From NCBI GenBank assembly GCA_964390005.1, contig CAYMGM010000001.1, positions 620,001-684,000 of the forward strand: a DNA stretch of 64,000 bases, given 5' to 3'. The notes below the pieces were generated by a model. That model had not been told where the DNA came from and searched no databases. It was given only the letters and a program-made list of their open reading frames with translations. This DNA comes from CAYMGM01 sp964390005. GTDB lineage: Bacteria > Pseudomonadota > Alphaproteobacteria > UBA9219. Both the position numbers and the translations under genes were made by a program. This document shows, in pieces, positions 35,112 through 44,287 of the stretch; within the stretch, counting starts at the first letter, position 1; every line of letters begins with the position of its first letter.

Positions 35112-35636
35112 CTAAGGCCTCGAACTTTTTTCACGCAACAAATCGGCATAAGCGCCCGTGACCATTTGATCGGGCGCTATTTGAAGACGCGCCAAGATTT
35201 CGTTGGCCGCGCTGACACCGTCTTCAAAAAGATCGTTTTCGCCCAACACCACTTCCAGCTCGAGAAAATCGCCAAGATCTTCGACGCGGTCCAGATGCAC
35301 GCGCGTTGGCCCCACCATGAACAACGTGCGGTCTTTGACAACATGATCCGTCGCGCCATAGGCCAGCGTCAGCGCCTCCAAAAGCGTATAGGGCTGCGCC
35401 GTTTCCGAGACGATATAGAAACTTTCCTTGGGCCCTGGCTCATCGGGGCGCTGATAGAAGACAAGCTCGCCCCGATCGGGCGCTAAGATGCGCAGCTTCA
35501 AACGGCCATTGGGGCAATTGAAAAAGGTGTCGTCCTGATGGATCAGCACAGGCCCCGTGTCGGCGAAAGAGGCGACACGCGGCAAAAGATCTTCAATCGA
35601 TGAGAGACGGGCTTTGATTTCGACATTGCGCGACAT
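35112..35636 (-). CDS. CYTH domain protein (class IV adenylate cyclase / triphosphatase type)
   Basis: 174 residues. N-terminal SRNVEIKARL provides the ExExK-type motif, followed by RLKLRI, ELVFYQRPD, a VHLDRVEDLGDFLELEVVL segment and the C-terminal helix. CYTH enzymes hydrolyse or cyclise triphosphates with metal bound in a beta tunnel; substrate here is unknown. An AAAGGAAAGAACCG stretch precedes the ATG. Confidence 0.85.
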   Translation of the reverse strand: MSRNVEIKARLSSIEDLLPRVASFADTGPVLIHQDDTFFNCPNGRLKLRILAPDRGELVFYQRPDEPGPKESFYIVSETAQPYTLLEALTLAYGATDHVVKDRTLFMVGPTRVHLDRVEDLGDFLELEVVLGENDLFEDGVSAANEILARLQIAPDQMVTGAYADLLREKSSRP

Positions 35637-35684
35637 CGGTTCTTTCCTTTTCCAAAAGAGAAGAGGAAAAGACTTTAACCGCTC

Positions 35685-36371
35685 TTACGCCTGTGACAAA
35701 CACAATAAGGACGGTTTCTGTCGCGCCCAAAAAGCTGCCGTTGCCCCTAACTGCCCTTGAGCAAAATCGTACAGCTCTTTCAAGCCTTCATAATTCAGAT
35801 CCAAGGATAAAGCCCCTCCTTTTTCGTTGCTTAACTTGAACACTGGGGGCTTTTTCGGCTCATAGCTGTTTCGGAAAAAATTCTCCTCATCCATACGAGC
35901 CTCATAAGAGGCTGGTGTCACAAGCTCATATTTTTGTGGGATCGGCTTGGGCTGCGTTTTGTGTCGCCTGTAATCTCCTGAGATGCGGCAGTCGGGGATA
36001 TATTCTTCCGTTTCCAAACGAATACCAAAGGGATATTCGCCGGTCCTGCCATTGGATACCAGTGCCCCTGCGACGCCAAGATTCAGCAGAACGCGACGCG
36101 GCGTCCCCGCGACTTTATCCTCTGGCAAAAAAATCTTCAGGCCCGTTGCACGCCCTTTGTCTTCAAGATCCCTCGCAAGCTGTAAGAGAACGACGGCACC
36201 CAAGGCCTCGGCGCGCGGCTTCAAAAGATAGGCAAGCTCACCCAAGATACTGCCAAGATAATCTTTTTGCGCTGCATAGAGCGCACGATTCATAGCGTGC
36301 GAATGCGAATGCGCTGCGCACAGGAATCTTTCATCATCAGGAAGATTTTTAAATTGCCACGGCTCTGTCAT
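35685..36371 (-). CDS. Hypothetical protein
   Basis: 228 residues, soluble. The N-terminal half is helical (AAHSHSHAMNRALYAAQKDY, GSILGELAYLLKPRAEALGA), the middle is beta-like and basic, and the end is helical (YEGLKELYDFAQGQLGATAA). No recognised motif. It follows the 344-residue orphan by 27 bases on the same strand, suggesting a two-gene unit. Function unknown. Confidence 0.6.
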   Translation of the reverse strand: MTEPWQFKNLPDDERFLCAAHSHSHAMNRALYAAQKDYLGSILGELAYLLKPRAEALGAVVLLQLARDLEDKGRATGLKIFLPEDKVAGTPRRVLLNLGVAGALVSNGRTGEYPFGIRLETEEYIPDCRISGDYRRHKTQPKPIPQKYELVTPASYEARMDEENFFRNSYEPKKPPVFKLSNEKGGALSLDLNYEGLKELYDFAQGQLGATAAFWARQKPSLLCLSQA

Positions 36372-36398
36372 ATCCGACCTTCCTCTTGCGCTAAGTTA

Positions 36399-37433
36399 TT
36401 AGCTGGCTTTGGCGGTCTTCTTATCGCCGCGGGCTTTGCCTGTCGGCGCAGGCGCAGGCGCTTCGGCCGCATCGTCGCCATCTGTCGCATCCGACACAAC
36501 ATCGGCCAAGGCCTCTTTCGCGTTTTCGATCGAGGTCTCTTTTTTAGCTTCTGGAGCTGCGACCGCTTCGGTCGTCGGTTTGGCGTCTTTTTTGTCGCCG
36601 CAGGACTTATAGGCCAAAATCTGCTCGACCATCAGCGTGATCACGGCGCAGGCCAAACCAAACAACGACGTAGCTTGCTCGGTCGAGACGCTGGATTCCG
36701 GCGCGATCAGCGGATTGCGATAATGCTCTTTGATCTGCGCCAGCATTTGAAGCAAGCGTTTATCGGGCTTATAGGCATTGCCTTCATCTTCGGCCAAAGC
36801 CGCCAGCTTTTTCAGGTAAATGCTGTAATTACGCTCGGTCTTCGCGACCTCGGTTCCTGAATACAATTCATAATACTGCTTCAACACAATCTCGACAGCG
36901 CGCAGCAGGTGCATGGCCGCCCCCGTGCCCAGGCCAAAAGCCAGCGCACGCCCGGCTGTATTAAACTCATCCTTCGCGCTTTGCGGAATGACCTCTAAGA
37001 CAAATCCCGGAAAGGTCATATAGGCGTTCTGGATCAGATCATACGTCGAATAGATCCCACGTTTGCCCGCGCTAAAAGTTGGGGCGCGATTGAGATCCGC
37101 GCCCAAAGCATGCTCAAACTTTTCAACCGTTGCGCGCAGCATCGCCATTTCATGAGAGTCGATGCGGTCTTCGCCTGTTGTGCTACGGATTTGTTTAGAG
37201 GAAGGATCGATATAGTATTTATTGAAGATATTGCCGATTTTCTCGAGAAGGCGCAGCGCATCTGGCTTGGATGTTTCCAAAGCGACCGGATCGCCTTTGA
37301 TCAGCCCGTCAAGGACGGCCTGCGCTTCGGTCAGCGGCCCGAACATGTCAGCGACACGATTCTGATTGGTTCCGAAAAGCCCATACAGCTTGGCGGCCAA
37401 TTCATAGAAACGATAGGGGTTCAAATGCTTCAT
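36399..37433 (-). CDS. Hypothetical helical protein with charged tail
   Basis: 344 residues from the ATG at 37433; the 49-codon extension to 37580 is unlikely. The core is mostly helical and includes GTGAAMHLLRAVEIVLKQYY and MLAQIKEHYRNPLIAPESSV, a layout reminiscent of HEPN-like bundles, though the match is weak. The last ~55 residues are an Ala/Lys/Glu low-complexity tail (EAPAPAPTGKARGDKKTAKA). No signal peptide. It is probably cotranscribed with the 228-residue orphan downstream. Function unknown. Confidence 0.6.
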   Translation of the reverse strand: MKHLNPYRFYELAAKLYGLFGTNQNRVADMFGPLTEAQAVLDGLIKGDPVALETSKPDALRLLEKIGNIFNKYYIDPSSKQIRSTTGEDRIDSHEMAMLRATVEKFEHALGADLNRAPTFSAGKRGIYSTYDLIQNAYMTFPGFVLEVIPQSAKDEFNTAGRALAFGLGTGAAMHLLRAVEIVLKQYYELYSGTEVAKTERNYSIYLKKLAALAEDEGNAYKPDKRLLQMLAQIKEHYRNPLIAPESSVSTEQATSLFGLACAVITLMVEQILAYKSCGDKKDAKPTTEAVAAPEAKKETSIENAKEALADVVSDATDGDDAAEAPAPAPTGKARGDKKTAKAS

Positions 37434-37719
37434 GGTCTTATCACTTTTCCGCTGCAGGGTTGCCGAGGTTTCAATATCCCATCCTCTTCCGGGGTACGCC
37501 AGCCGCGCTACGCGCGTCAACAAGCGATTATGGTTAAAATGCTTTTGATCACAGCCTTTTACTGGATCACAAAAAATCATCTCTTAGAATAGAACTATCT
37601 TGTATAAAATTGCCGTGTCGTCCATCTGTTTTATTTAGTTTCAATACCTAAAAACGCACATCGCCTTCAAAAGAACACATAGGTAAACAAAATCAGCTCC
37701 GAAAGGTTCGATTCGCCCC

Positions 37720-39174
37720 ATGCCTAAAACAACCAGCCTCTTCGTTTGCCAAGCTTGTGGCGCCTCGTCGCCCAAATGGGCCGGAAAATGCGAATCATGC
37801 GGAGCTTGGAATACGCTGGTTGAGGAAGCCGCCGCTTCGGGTCCACCCAAAGGCCTTTCCAGCGGCAGCGGCGCACGCACCAAAGGCCGGAAAATCGACT
37901 TTGTCTCCCTGCGCGGTAGCGAAAAGCCGATGCCGCGCAGGGTCTCGGGCATTGGCGAGTTTGACCGCGTCACCGGCGGCGGCCTTGTCCCCGGATCGGC
38001 CACGCTTTTAGGCGGCGACCCCGGTATTGGTAAATCGACCCTTTTGCTTCAAATTGTCTGCCGTTTGGCCGCGCAAAGCCGGATCGCCTATATCTCGGGC
38101 GAAGAGGCCATCGATCAAATCCGCCTGCGCGCCGCCCGTTTGGATGTTGCCAGCGCCAATTGCGATCTGGCCAGCGAGACGTCCATACGCGACATCATCG
38201 CCAGCATCGACCACGCAGAAGCGCCCGATGTTTTGATCATTGATTCCATTCAAACCATGTATGTCGATACGATCGACAGCGCGCCCGGGACCGTGTCCCA
38301 AGTCCGTACGGCGGCGCAAGAGCTGATCCGCGTCGCCAAAAAGCGCAATATCTCGTTGATATTGGTGGGCCACGTGACCAAAGAAGGCACCATCGCAGGC
38401 CCGCGCGTTTTAGAGCATATGGTCGATACCGTTTTGTATCTAGAAGGCGAGCGCGGCCACCAGTTCCGCATTCTGCGCACGGTCAAAAACCGTTTTGGCC
38501 CCACAGATGAAATCGGCGTCTTCGAAATGACCGACAAAGGCCTGTGCGAGGTTCACAACCCATCGGCGCTGTTCTTAGCCGACCGGCGCGGCGATACCTC
38601 TGGCGCCGCCGTTTTTGCAGGGCTAGAGGGCACGCGGCCCGTTCTGGTCGAAATCCAAGCCCTTGTCGCGCCATCGTCCTATGGCACGCCGCGCCGCGCC
38701 GTAATCGGCTGGGATGCCGGGCGTCTGGCCATGGTGCTGGCCGTTCTTGAAGCGCGCGCAGGCGTGGCTTTTGGCATGAACGATGTTTATCTAAACGTCG
38801 CGGGCGGCTTTCGCGTGACCGAGCCCGCGGCAGATCTGGCCGTGGCGGCCGCTTTGTTGTCGTCGCTGACGGGCGTCCCCGTCCCCGGTGAGGCTGTCGT
38901 CTTTGGCGAAATCGGCCTTGGCGGCGAAGTGCGGCGCGTGGCCCAGCCCGAGATGAGGCTCAAAGAAGCCGCAAAACTAGGCTTTTCATCGACCATCATG
39001 CCCAAAACAGACCCAGCGCGAAAGAAAATGGCTATTTCAGGCATCAGCCGGGTTGAAATCGACGATTTGACCGCCCTGCTCCCGTTGTTTAAAACGGGGG
39101 CTTCTTCCTTACAAAAAACAGCGCCGTCATCGCCGCCCATGCCTTCTTCGATGAAAGTAACAAGAAACGCTTAA
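37720..39174 (+). CDS. radA: DNA repair protein RadA
   Basis: RecA-like branch-migration helicase of recombination. 484 residues. N-terminal zinc finger CQACG...CESCG; Walker A LGGDPGIGKSTLLLQ; RadA-specific KNRFG motif in VKNRFGPTDEIG; and a C-terminal Lon-like domain (LNVAGGFRVTEPAADLAVAA). First gene of radA-cvpA-purF. Confidence 0.97.
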   Translation: MPKTTSLFVCQACGASSPKWAGKCESCGAWNTLVEEAAASGPPKGLSSGSGARTKGRKIDFVSLRGSEKPMPRRVSGIGEFDRVTGGGLVPGSATLLGGDPGIGKSTLLLQIVCRLAAQSRIAYISGEEAIDQIRLRAARLDVASANCDLASETSIRDIIASIDHAEAPDVLIIDSIQTMYVDTIDSAPGTVSQVRTAAQELIRVAKKRNISLILVGHVTKEGTIAGPRVLEHMVDTVLYLEGERGHQFRILRTVKNRFGPTDEIGVFEMTDKGLCEVHNPSALFLADRRGDTSGAAVFAGLEGTRPVLVEIQALVAPSSYGTPRRAVIGWDAGRLAMVLAVLEARAGVAFGMNDVYLNVAGGFRVTEPAADLAVAAALLSSLTGVPVPGEAVVFGEIGLGGEVRRVAQPEMRLKEAAKLGFSSTIMPKTDPARKKMAISGISRVEIDDLTALLPLFKTGASSLQKTAPSSPPMPSSMKVTRNA

Positions 39175-39225
39175 CTTTTGCCCCAGTTGTGCTAAGAGCC
39201 TCTCGACAAAGAAACGGAAAACCCG

Positions 39226-39912
39226 ATGCAGTCATCCAGCTTTCACCTTCTTGACCTGTTCGTCCTAGCTATGCTCGGCTCGTCCGGCTATCTGGCCTAT
39301 AAGCGCGGACTCGTGCAGGAAGTGTTGGCTTTGGGCTCGTGGGTTTTGGCCGGCGTTTTAACCGTGACGCTGTACCCCGTCATCAAGCCGATGGTTACCC
39401 CGCATTTCTCAAACGAAATGGCCGCCGACGCCGCCACCGCTTTGGGGCTTTTCTGTTTGACGATCGTGATGCTGGCCCCGCTTAGCAATTACCTTCTGGG
39501 CCTTGTCAAAACACCGACCTTGGCGTCTATCGATCATTCGCTGGGTTTTGTTTTTGGCGTTATTCGCGCCTTTGTTATTTTATCGCTTGTCTATTTGTGC
39601 CTGACATGGATCTTCCCGACCGACACCGAAGACAAACACATTCAGCCCAAATGGCTGACCGAAGCCAAGTCCGGCCCTGTCTTAGCCTATGGCGCGGATT
39701 TGATGAAAAGCCTCGCCCCGCTGATTGACGAAAAAGCCGCGTCCGAGGCCATCGAAAAAACGCGCGCCGAAGCGCGCCAAAAAATCGACGATGCCGAACG
39801 GCTGGATCGCATTTCGACGCCCGTGCCCGTGGGCCGCGTTCATGAAACCCCGGGTCCCAACTATGGCAACGATTCACGCGATAAACTAAACGACCTGATC
39901 GAACGGAAATAA
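39226..39912 (+). CDS. cvpA: CvpA family membrane protein
   Basis: 228 residues with four hydrophobic segments in the first ~135 residues (FHLLDLFVLAMLGSSGYLAY, GLFCLTIVMLAPLSNYLL and others) and the family GLVQEVLALGSWVLAG region. The C-terminal ~90 residues are soluble and charged. Precedes purF as in many proteobacteria. Involved in envelope homeostasis in other species; the mechanism is unknown. Confidence 0.9.
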   Translation: MQSSSFHLLDLFVLAMLGSSGYLAYKRGLVQEVLALGSWVLAGVLTVTLYPVIKPMVTPHFSNEMAADAATALGLFCLTIVMLAPLSNYLLGLVKTPTLASIDHSLGFVFGVIRAFVILSLVYLCLTWIFPTDTEDKHIQPKWLTEAKSGPVLAYGADLMKSLAPLIDEKAASEAIEKTRAEARQKIDDAERLDRISTPVPVGRVHETPGPNYGNDSRDKLNDLIERK

Positions 39913-39914
39913 CG

Positions 39915-41417
39915 ATGACTTCGCCTCTGTCCCAAGAAAGCGCCCCCATGAACGACCTTTTGACGACCGATCCCTTTGACGACGACAAATTACGCGAAGA
40001 GTGCGGCGTTTTCGGCATTACGGACGCGCCTTCGGCAGCGGCTTTAACAGCCTTGGGCCTTCACGCGCTTCAGCATCGCGGCCAGGAAGCGGCGGGCATC
40101 GTCTCGTTCGATGGCGAGCATTTCCAAACCTGCCACGCGCTGGGTCATGTCGGCGAGACCTTCAATTCAGAAGGCATCTTGAACAAACTGATGGGCGATC
40201 TGGCCGTCGGCCATGTGCGCTATGCCACAACAGGCGAGACCGCGCTGCGCAATGTTCAACCTCTTTTCGCCGACTTTGATTTTGGCGGCTTTGCCATCGC
40301 TCACAACGGCAATTTGACAAACGCCTATCTGCTGCGCCACGAACTGGTCAAAAAGGGCTGCCTGTTCCGCTCGACCACCGATACCGAGGTTGTGATCCAT
40401 TTGATGGCGCTTGAGCGTCAAAAGACCGTCATCGACCGCTTCGTCGCCGCGCTGAAACAGATCCAAGGCGCATACGCTTTTGTCGCAACGGCGCAAGGCA
40501 TGCTGATGGGCGTGCGCGATCCGCATGGCGTGCGGCCCCTCGTCTTGGGCAAATTAAAAGACTCTTACGTCATGGCCAGCGAAACGGTTGCGCTAGACAT
40601 CATCGGTGCGACGTTTGTCCGCGACATTGAACCCGGCGAATTGGTTGTTATCAAAAATGGCGCGCTTCAATCGCTGCATCCGTTCGACAAAACCTATAAC
40701 CGCTTCTGTATCTTCGAATACATCTATTTTGCCCGCCCCGATTCTTCGGTCGAAGGCCGCTCGGTTTACGAAGCGCGCAAATTGATCGGCATGGAGCTGG
40801 CCAAAGAATCTCATGTCGACGCCGACATCGTCGTGCCGGTTCCCGATTCAGGCGTTCCGTCGGCCATTGGCTATGCCGAGCAAAGCAAGATCCCGTTCGA
40901 TCTCGGCATTATCCGCAACCACTATGTGGGACGCACCTTTATTCAGCCGACCGACAAGATCCGCCATTTGGGCGTGCGCTTAAAGCACAATGCAAACCGC
41001 CGTTTCATCGAAGGCAAGCGCGTTGTTTTAATCGACGATTCCATCGTTCGCGGCACCACATCGATCAAGATTGTCGAGATGCTCCGCGCGGCGGGCGCCA
41101 AAGAGGTGCATATGCGCATTTCGTCGCCGCCGACAAAGTGCAGTTGCTTTTACGGTATCGACACGCCCGAGCCCGAAAAACTTTTGGCCCACAACTACAC
41201 GGTCGAAAAGATGGCGCAGATGATCGGCGTCGATTCATTGGCCTTCATTTCATATGATGGCCTTTATCGCGCGCTTGGCGAGCCAGGACGCAACAATGAA
41301 GCGCCTCAGTTCTGCGACGCTTGCTTTACGGGCGATTACCCCATTCCGCTGACGGATTTGGAAACCAAATCCAATCAGTGCGAGCTCTCCTACCTTTCCA
41401 AAGCCATCAACGAATAG
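39915..41417 (+). CDS. purF: Amidophosphoribosyltransferase
   Basis: First step of purine synthesis: PRPP plus glutamine to phosphoribosylamine. 500 residues. The N-terminal propeptide ends before the nucleophile Cys30 (REECGVFGI). Ammonia is passed to the PRT domain, whose PRPP loop is VVLIDDSIVRGTTS. Cysteines in RFCIFEYIYF, SCFYGID and FCDACFTG match the four [4Fe-4S] ligands of Bacillus-type PurF, so a cluster is likely. The start is 2 bases after cvpA; an ATG at 39948 is an alternative. Confidence 0.97.
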   Translation: MTSPLSQESAPMNDLLTTDPFDDDKLREECGVFGITDAPSAAALTALGLHALQHRGQEAAGIVSFDGEHFQTCHALGHVGETFNSEGILNKLMGDLAVGHVRYATTGETALRNVQPLFADFDFGGFAIAHNGNLTNAYLLRHELVKKGCLFRSTTDTEVVIHLMALERQKTVIDRFVAALKQIQGAYAFVATAQGMLMGVRDPHGVRPLVLGKLKDSYVMASETVALDIIGATFVRDIEPGELVVIKNGALQSLHPFDKTYNRFCIFEYIYFARPDSSVEGRSVYEARKLIGMELAKESHVDADIVVPVPDSGVPSAIGYAEQSKIPFDLGIIRNHYVGRTFIQPTDKIRHLGVRLKHNANRRFIEGKRVVLIDDSIVRGTTSIKIVEMLRAAGAKEVHMRISSPPTKCSCFYGIDTPEPEKLLAHNYTVEKMAQMIGVDSLAFISYDGLYRALGEPGRNNEAPQFCDACFTGDYPIPLTDLETKSNQCELSYLSKAINE

Positions 41418-41820
41418 GCGGGCTGGGCCCGCAGCCATCTGTTTGGGCTCATTGGCTTCCGGGGTGGCCCCGGGGCCTTCTGTTTGGGCTCATTGGCTTC
41501 ATAGAGATATGCGCCGGGCTGGGCCCGGAGCCTTTTTGTTTGGGCTCATTGGCTTCATAGAGGTATGCGGATTTGTTCTGCACCGCTTGAGGGAATTAGA
41601 GAGGCCTGCCCCCTTCATTCGTCATCCCCGCGAAGGCGGGGATCCAGAGGACCTCGCGGTTTGCACGGACGGATGAAAGAGGAAGCGTTTTCTCTAGCGG
41701 CTAAGCCCCCTGGATCCCCGCCTTCGCGGGGATGACACAAAAGAAAAAGATGGGTGCAGAACGTATCCGCATACCTCTATGAAGCCAATGAGCCCAAACA
41801 GAAGGCCGCGGGGCCACCCC
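41418..41820. repeat. Nested inverted-repeat / tandem-repeat element
   Basis: Three direct copies of tgtttgggctcattggcttc (41440-41459, 41481-41500, 41537-41556) and one inverted copy (41781-41800). Each direct copy is preceded by a GC-rich palindrome or palindrome-like block (41418-41432, 41461-41477, 41514-41528). Copies 2 and 3 are followed by atagag[ag]tatgcg. The inverted copy matches copy 2 over about 52 bases with two differences, and matches copy 3 plus its right flank (to 41583) over about 48 bases. The whole block fills the gap between convergent purF and trmB. Confidence 0.85.
41621..41736. repeat. Inner 27-bp perfect inverted repeat pair
   Basis: Arms at 41621-41647 and 41710-41736 are exact reverse complements. 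Each arm is itself a palindrome built on gtcatccccgc and gcggggat. The core resembles short palindromic repeats found scattered in many proteobacterial genomes. It is nested inside the arms of the larger element (41537-41583 and 41753-41800). Confidence 0.9.
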
Positions 41821-41843
41821 GCTTCAAACAGACGACCGTGGCG

Positions 41844-42548
41844 TCACACCCGCCGGAAGAGGAGATAGGTGGGGTAGCGGCCTGCGGCGAGGCCTTTCTT
41901 TTCATAGCGCGTGCGCACCCAATCTTCAGGCGGCTCACGACTGTCATGAATGCAGGTAAAGGCCGGATGCGCCGTCGTCTTGCTGCGCATCCATGCGGCG
42001 AGATCTTCAACATCTGTCGCCAAACGCAACTGGCCGCCGGGGCGTAAAACGCGCGCTAAGCGATCAAGATTTTCGGGGCCAATAAAACGGCGATCCGCAT
42101 GGCGCGTCTTGGGCCACGGATCGGGATATTGCACAAAAGCGCGCGCAAGACAGGCATCGGGCAACGCATCTAAAATGGTCCGTGCATCATTGGCGTGAAG
42201 GCGAATGTTTTGAACCCCTTCCCGCTCAATCGCGCTGAGAAGCGAGGCAACGCCATTCAAAAAAGGCTCGCAGCCGATAAGACCGAAATCAGGGTGGCGC
42301 TGCGCTTGTTCGAGTAAATGCTCGCCACCGCCAAAACCGACTTCGAACCAAATCTCGGGCGGCAAGGTGCCGCCGAATAACGCCGTTAAATCGATTTTCT
42401 TTCCGGCTTCGGGAACCGGCACGGCAAGACGCGGCAAAAGCCCGTCCATCAACGAGGTTTTATGCGCGTTCAGGGGCCGTCCTTTGCGGCGTCCAAAAAG
42501 GCGCGTTGCCACTGAGCGTAAAGGGCGTTTTGTTTCTTGCTGGTCCAT
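41844..42548 (-). CDS. trmB: tRNA (guanine-N7-)-methyltransferase
   Basis: SAM-dependent m7G46 methylation of tRNA. 234 residues. SAM-binding segment IWFEVGFGGGEHLLEQA, catalytic region FVQYPDPWPKTRHADRRF, and C-terminal TRYEKKGLAAGR. Normally near metK in alphaproteobacteria; here two orphans lie between them. Confidence 0.95.
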   Translation of the reverse strand: MDQQETKRPLRSVATRLFGRRKGRPLNAHKTSLMDGLLPRLAVPVPEAGKKIDLTALFGGTLPPEIWFEVGFGGGEHLLEQAQRHPDFGLIGCEPFLNGVASLLSAIEREGVQNIRLHANDARTILDALPDACLARAFVQYPDPWPKTRHADRRFIGPENLDRLARVLRPGGQLRLATDVEDLAAWMRSKTTAHPAFTCIHDSREPPEDWVRTRYEKKGLAAGRYPTYLLFRRV

Positions 42549-42687
42549 AGCTGGCTCGGTTTTTTCGTCAAAATCGCTGTTTCATACGACAAAGGGGGTG
42601 CTTTCGCCAAGAAGCAAGTATCTTAACCTTGTTTGAAAGCTTTTTTCATTGTTATGCTTTTCAGGTGTCTTTTAAAAGGAGAGATAA

Positions 42688-43278
42688 ATGCGTTCGGCCT
42701 TAGATTATAAATCATTCAAGACCCCGATTGAGTTCAACAACTCGCCGCCCCCCTTTAATACGACATCCTTTCGTCGCGATCTGCGCCGCCTTTTTATGGG
42801 CGTAAGCGGGCAAGGTCGCTATCTGACAACAACAACCGAGGATCTGTTTTACAAAAGCTTGCTCAACATTGCCGAACGTTTGGCACGCTGGGACAACTAT
42901 CTGAAGCACCCGCCGAAAAGCCAGCCTTTTCCCCTTCGGTCTGTCGAAAACATGATGGGATTCACGCTGGCCGTCCTTGACACCTGCGCCACCAATGCTC
43001 AAAATTCGACGGTCTCCTTTGCGTTCCATTATATGTCGCACCGTATCGCAAAGTTACAGGGACGCGAGGTCGCCCCTCCATTCGACATGACGTTTGAGGC
43101 AACGCCTTTAGAAACGATCATCAACCAAAGCCCGTCCAAAGACCGTTTGATTGAACGGATCCATGCCTGCCAGCCAGAATTGGAGGCTTATTATGAAAGC
43201 GTCAAAGCGGCGGCGCATCCGCATAAGCTTTACCGCAACGATGTACGCGACCTGCCCTTTCATCTTGTCTATAAATAA
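42688..43278 (+). CDS. Orphan protein, related to its downstream neighbour (copy A)
   Basis: 196 residues, soluble and helical, no known domain. It shares a pattern with the next gene: LF-x-G near residue 36, and NIAERLARWDNYLK matching LLAERLAQWDTAFE there, with similar spacing. A good AAGGAG site precedes the ATG. Function unknown. Confidence 0.65.
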   Translation: MRSALDYKSFKTPIEFNNSPPPFNTTSFRRDLRRLFMGVSGQGRYLTTTTEDLFYKSLLNIAERLARWDNYLKHPPKSQPFPLRSVENMMGFTLAVLDTCATNAQNSTVSFAFHYMSHRIAKLQGREVAPPFDMTFEATPLETIINQSPSKDRLIERIHACQPELEAYYESVKAAAHPHKLYRNDVRDLPFHLVYK

Positions 43279-43429
43279 TGAAAGCCTTTCGAAAGAACGG
43301 GGACGCCGACCTTATTAACCTTGGCGCCCCCAGAAGAAAGTAAAACAAAAATGGCATTATTCCATTGAGATTTGTTATATCCCCCCTGAGAAAAGATTTT
43401 TTGCTGATATCCATTTTGAAAGAAGAACC

Positions 43430-44206
43430 ATGAAACAGAATGTGACTGACAATCAACTTTACTTGAAATATCTCCCGTCCATTTTGACCAGAAAAAACGG
43501 TTTAACCCCGCGCGCCCCCTTTACCTATCACTATATGCCGATCCCTTCGGAAGATGTTTGCAGTGCCCTTCTCGATCTTTTTCAAGGCGCGCAAAGCGAA
43601 GAAAACACGATTGGCGTGAGCCCCGATCGTTTTAGACAAAGCGTGACCCTTCTTGCCGAACGCCTGGCGCAGTGGGATACCGCGTTCGAGCGCAGAATTG
43701 GCCTTTTTGTCACCAATGGAAAAAGCCTCTCTGCTTCTCAGAAAGAGGATCTCCATCGCAACGCCTCGGATTATCAAACGGATCTTTATTTGCGTTATGG
43801 CGCCGTCAAAGAAGAACCGGATTCGACGGATATTGTGCGGATCATGGGCGATGCCGCGCCAAGCCCTTTGCATATGTATGCCTTTGTGGCCGCTGCGCTT
43901 CATCTTTATGCGGGCGCGAGCGAAGAGATCGGCCCGTCATACGCCACTGCGCGCGCAGACATTCTGCAAAAGGCGCAGCCGCACGGCAAAAGTCAGCGTC
44001 ACCTTACACGTGCTTTCACCTGTTCACCGCAGACACGTCGCCTCAAAAAAGAGATCCTTGATCGAAGGATCATGCGTGCCATGCCTTATGTCAAAGAAGT
44101 TTGCACAACGTTTATGGACGATCTGAAGCGTCTGGCCCCAACATGCGGGCGCCCCCAAGAAGCAGCGTACGGAACGCCCTCATGCACAGAAAATAAAGTC
44201 GCTTAA
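43430..44206 (+). CDS. Orphan protein, related to its upstream neighbour (copy B)
   Basis: 258 residues, soluble. Carries LLAERLAQWDTAFE as in copy A and a helical region PLHMYAFVAAALHLYAGASE. The C-terminus is basic, then Cys-containing. No known domain or signal peptide. Separated from copy A by 151 non-coding bases and followed by a strong terminator. Function unknown. Confidence 0.65.
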   Translation: MKQNVTDNQLYLKYLPSILTRKNGLTPRAPFTYHYMPIPSEDVCSALLDLFQGAQSEENTIGVSPDRFRQSVTLLAERLAQWDTAFERRIGLFVTNGKSLSASQKEDLHRNASDYQTDLYLRYGAVKEEPDSTDIVRIMGDAAPSPLHMYAFVAAALHLYAGASEEIGPSYATARADILQKAQPHGKSQRHLTRAFTCSPQTRRLKKEILDRRIMRAMPYVKEVCTTFMDDLKRLAPTCGRPQEAAYGTPSCTENKVA

Positions 44207-44235
44207 AGAGCCGCAGTTTTATTCTGTCCCTTAAT

Positions 44236-44270
44236 AAAAAAGCCCCTTTCTTTCGAAAGGGGCTTTTTTT
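44236..44270. terminator. Bidirectional intrinsic terminator
   Basis: Perfect 15-bp stem (aaaaaagcccctttc 44236-44250 with gaaaggggctttttt 44255-44269) and T-run, between copy B (+) and metK (-). Confidence 0.92.
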
Positions 44271-44287
44271 GAGAAAGGCGCCGCAGC

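Noticed and set aside
41321..41676. Open frames reading FGLIGF-type repeats after purF
   Set aside because: They come from translating the DNA repeat element; start sites are poor and the frames overlap purF or hairpins.
41621..41736. CRISPR array
   Set aside because: The repeats are inverted, not regularly spaced direct repeats, and there are no cas genes.
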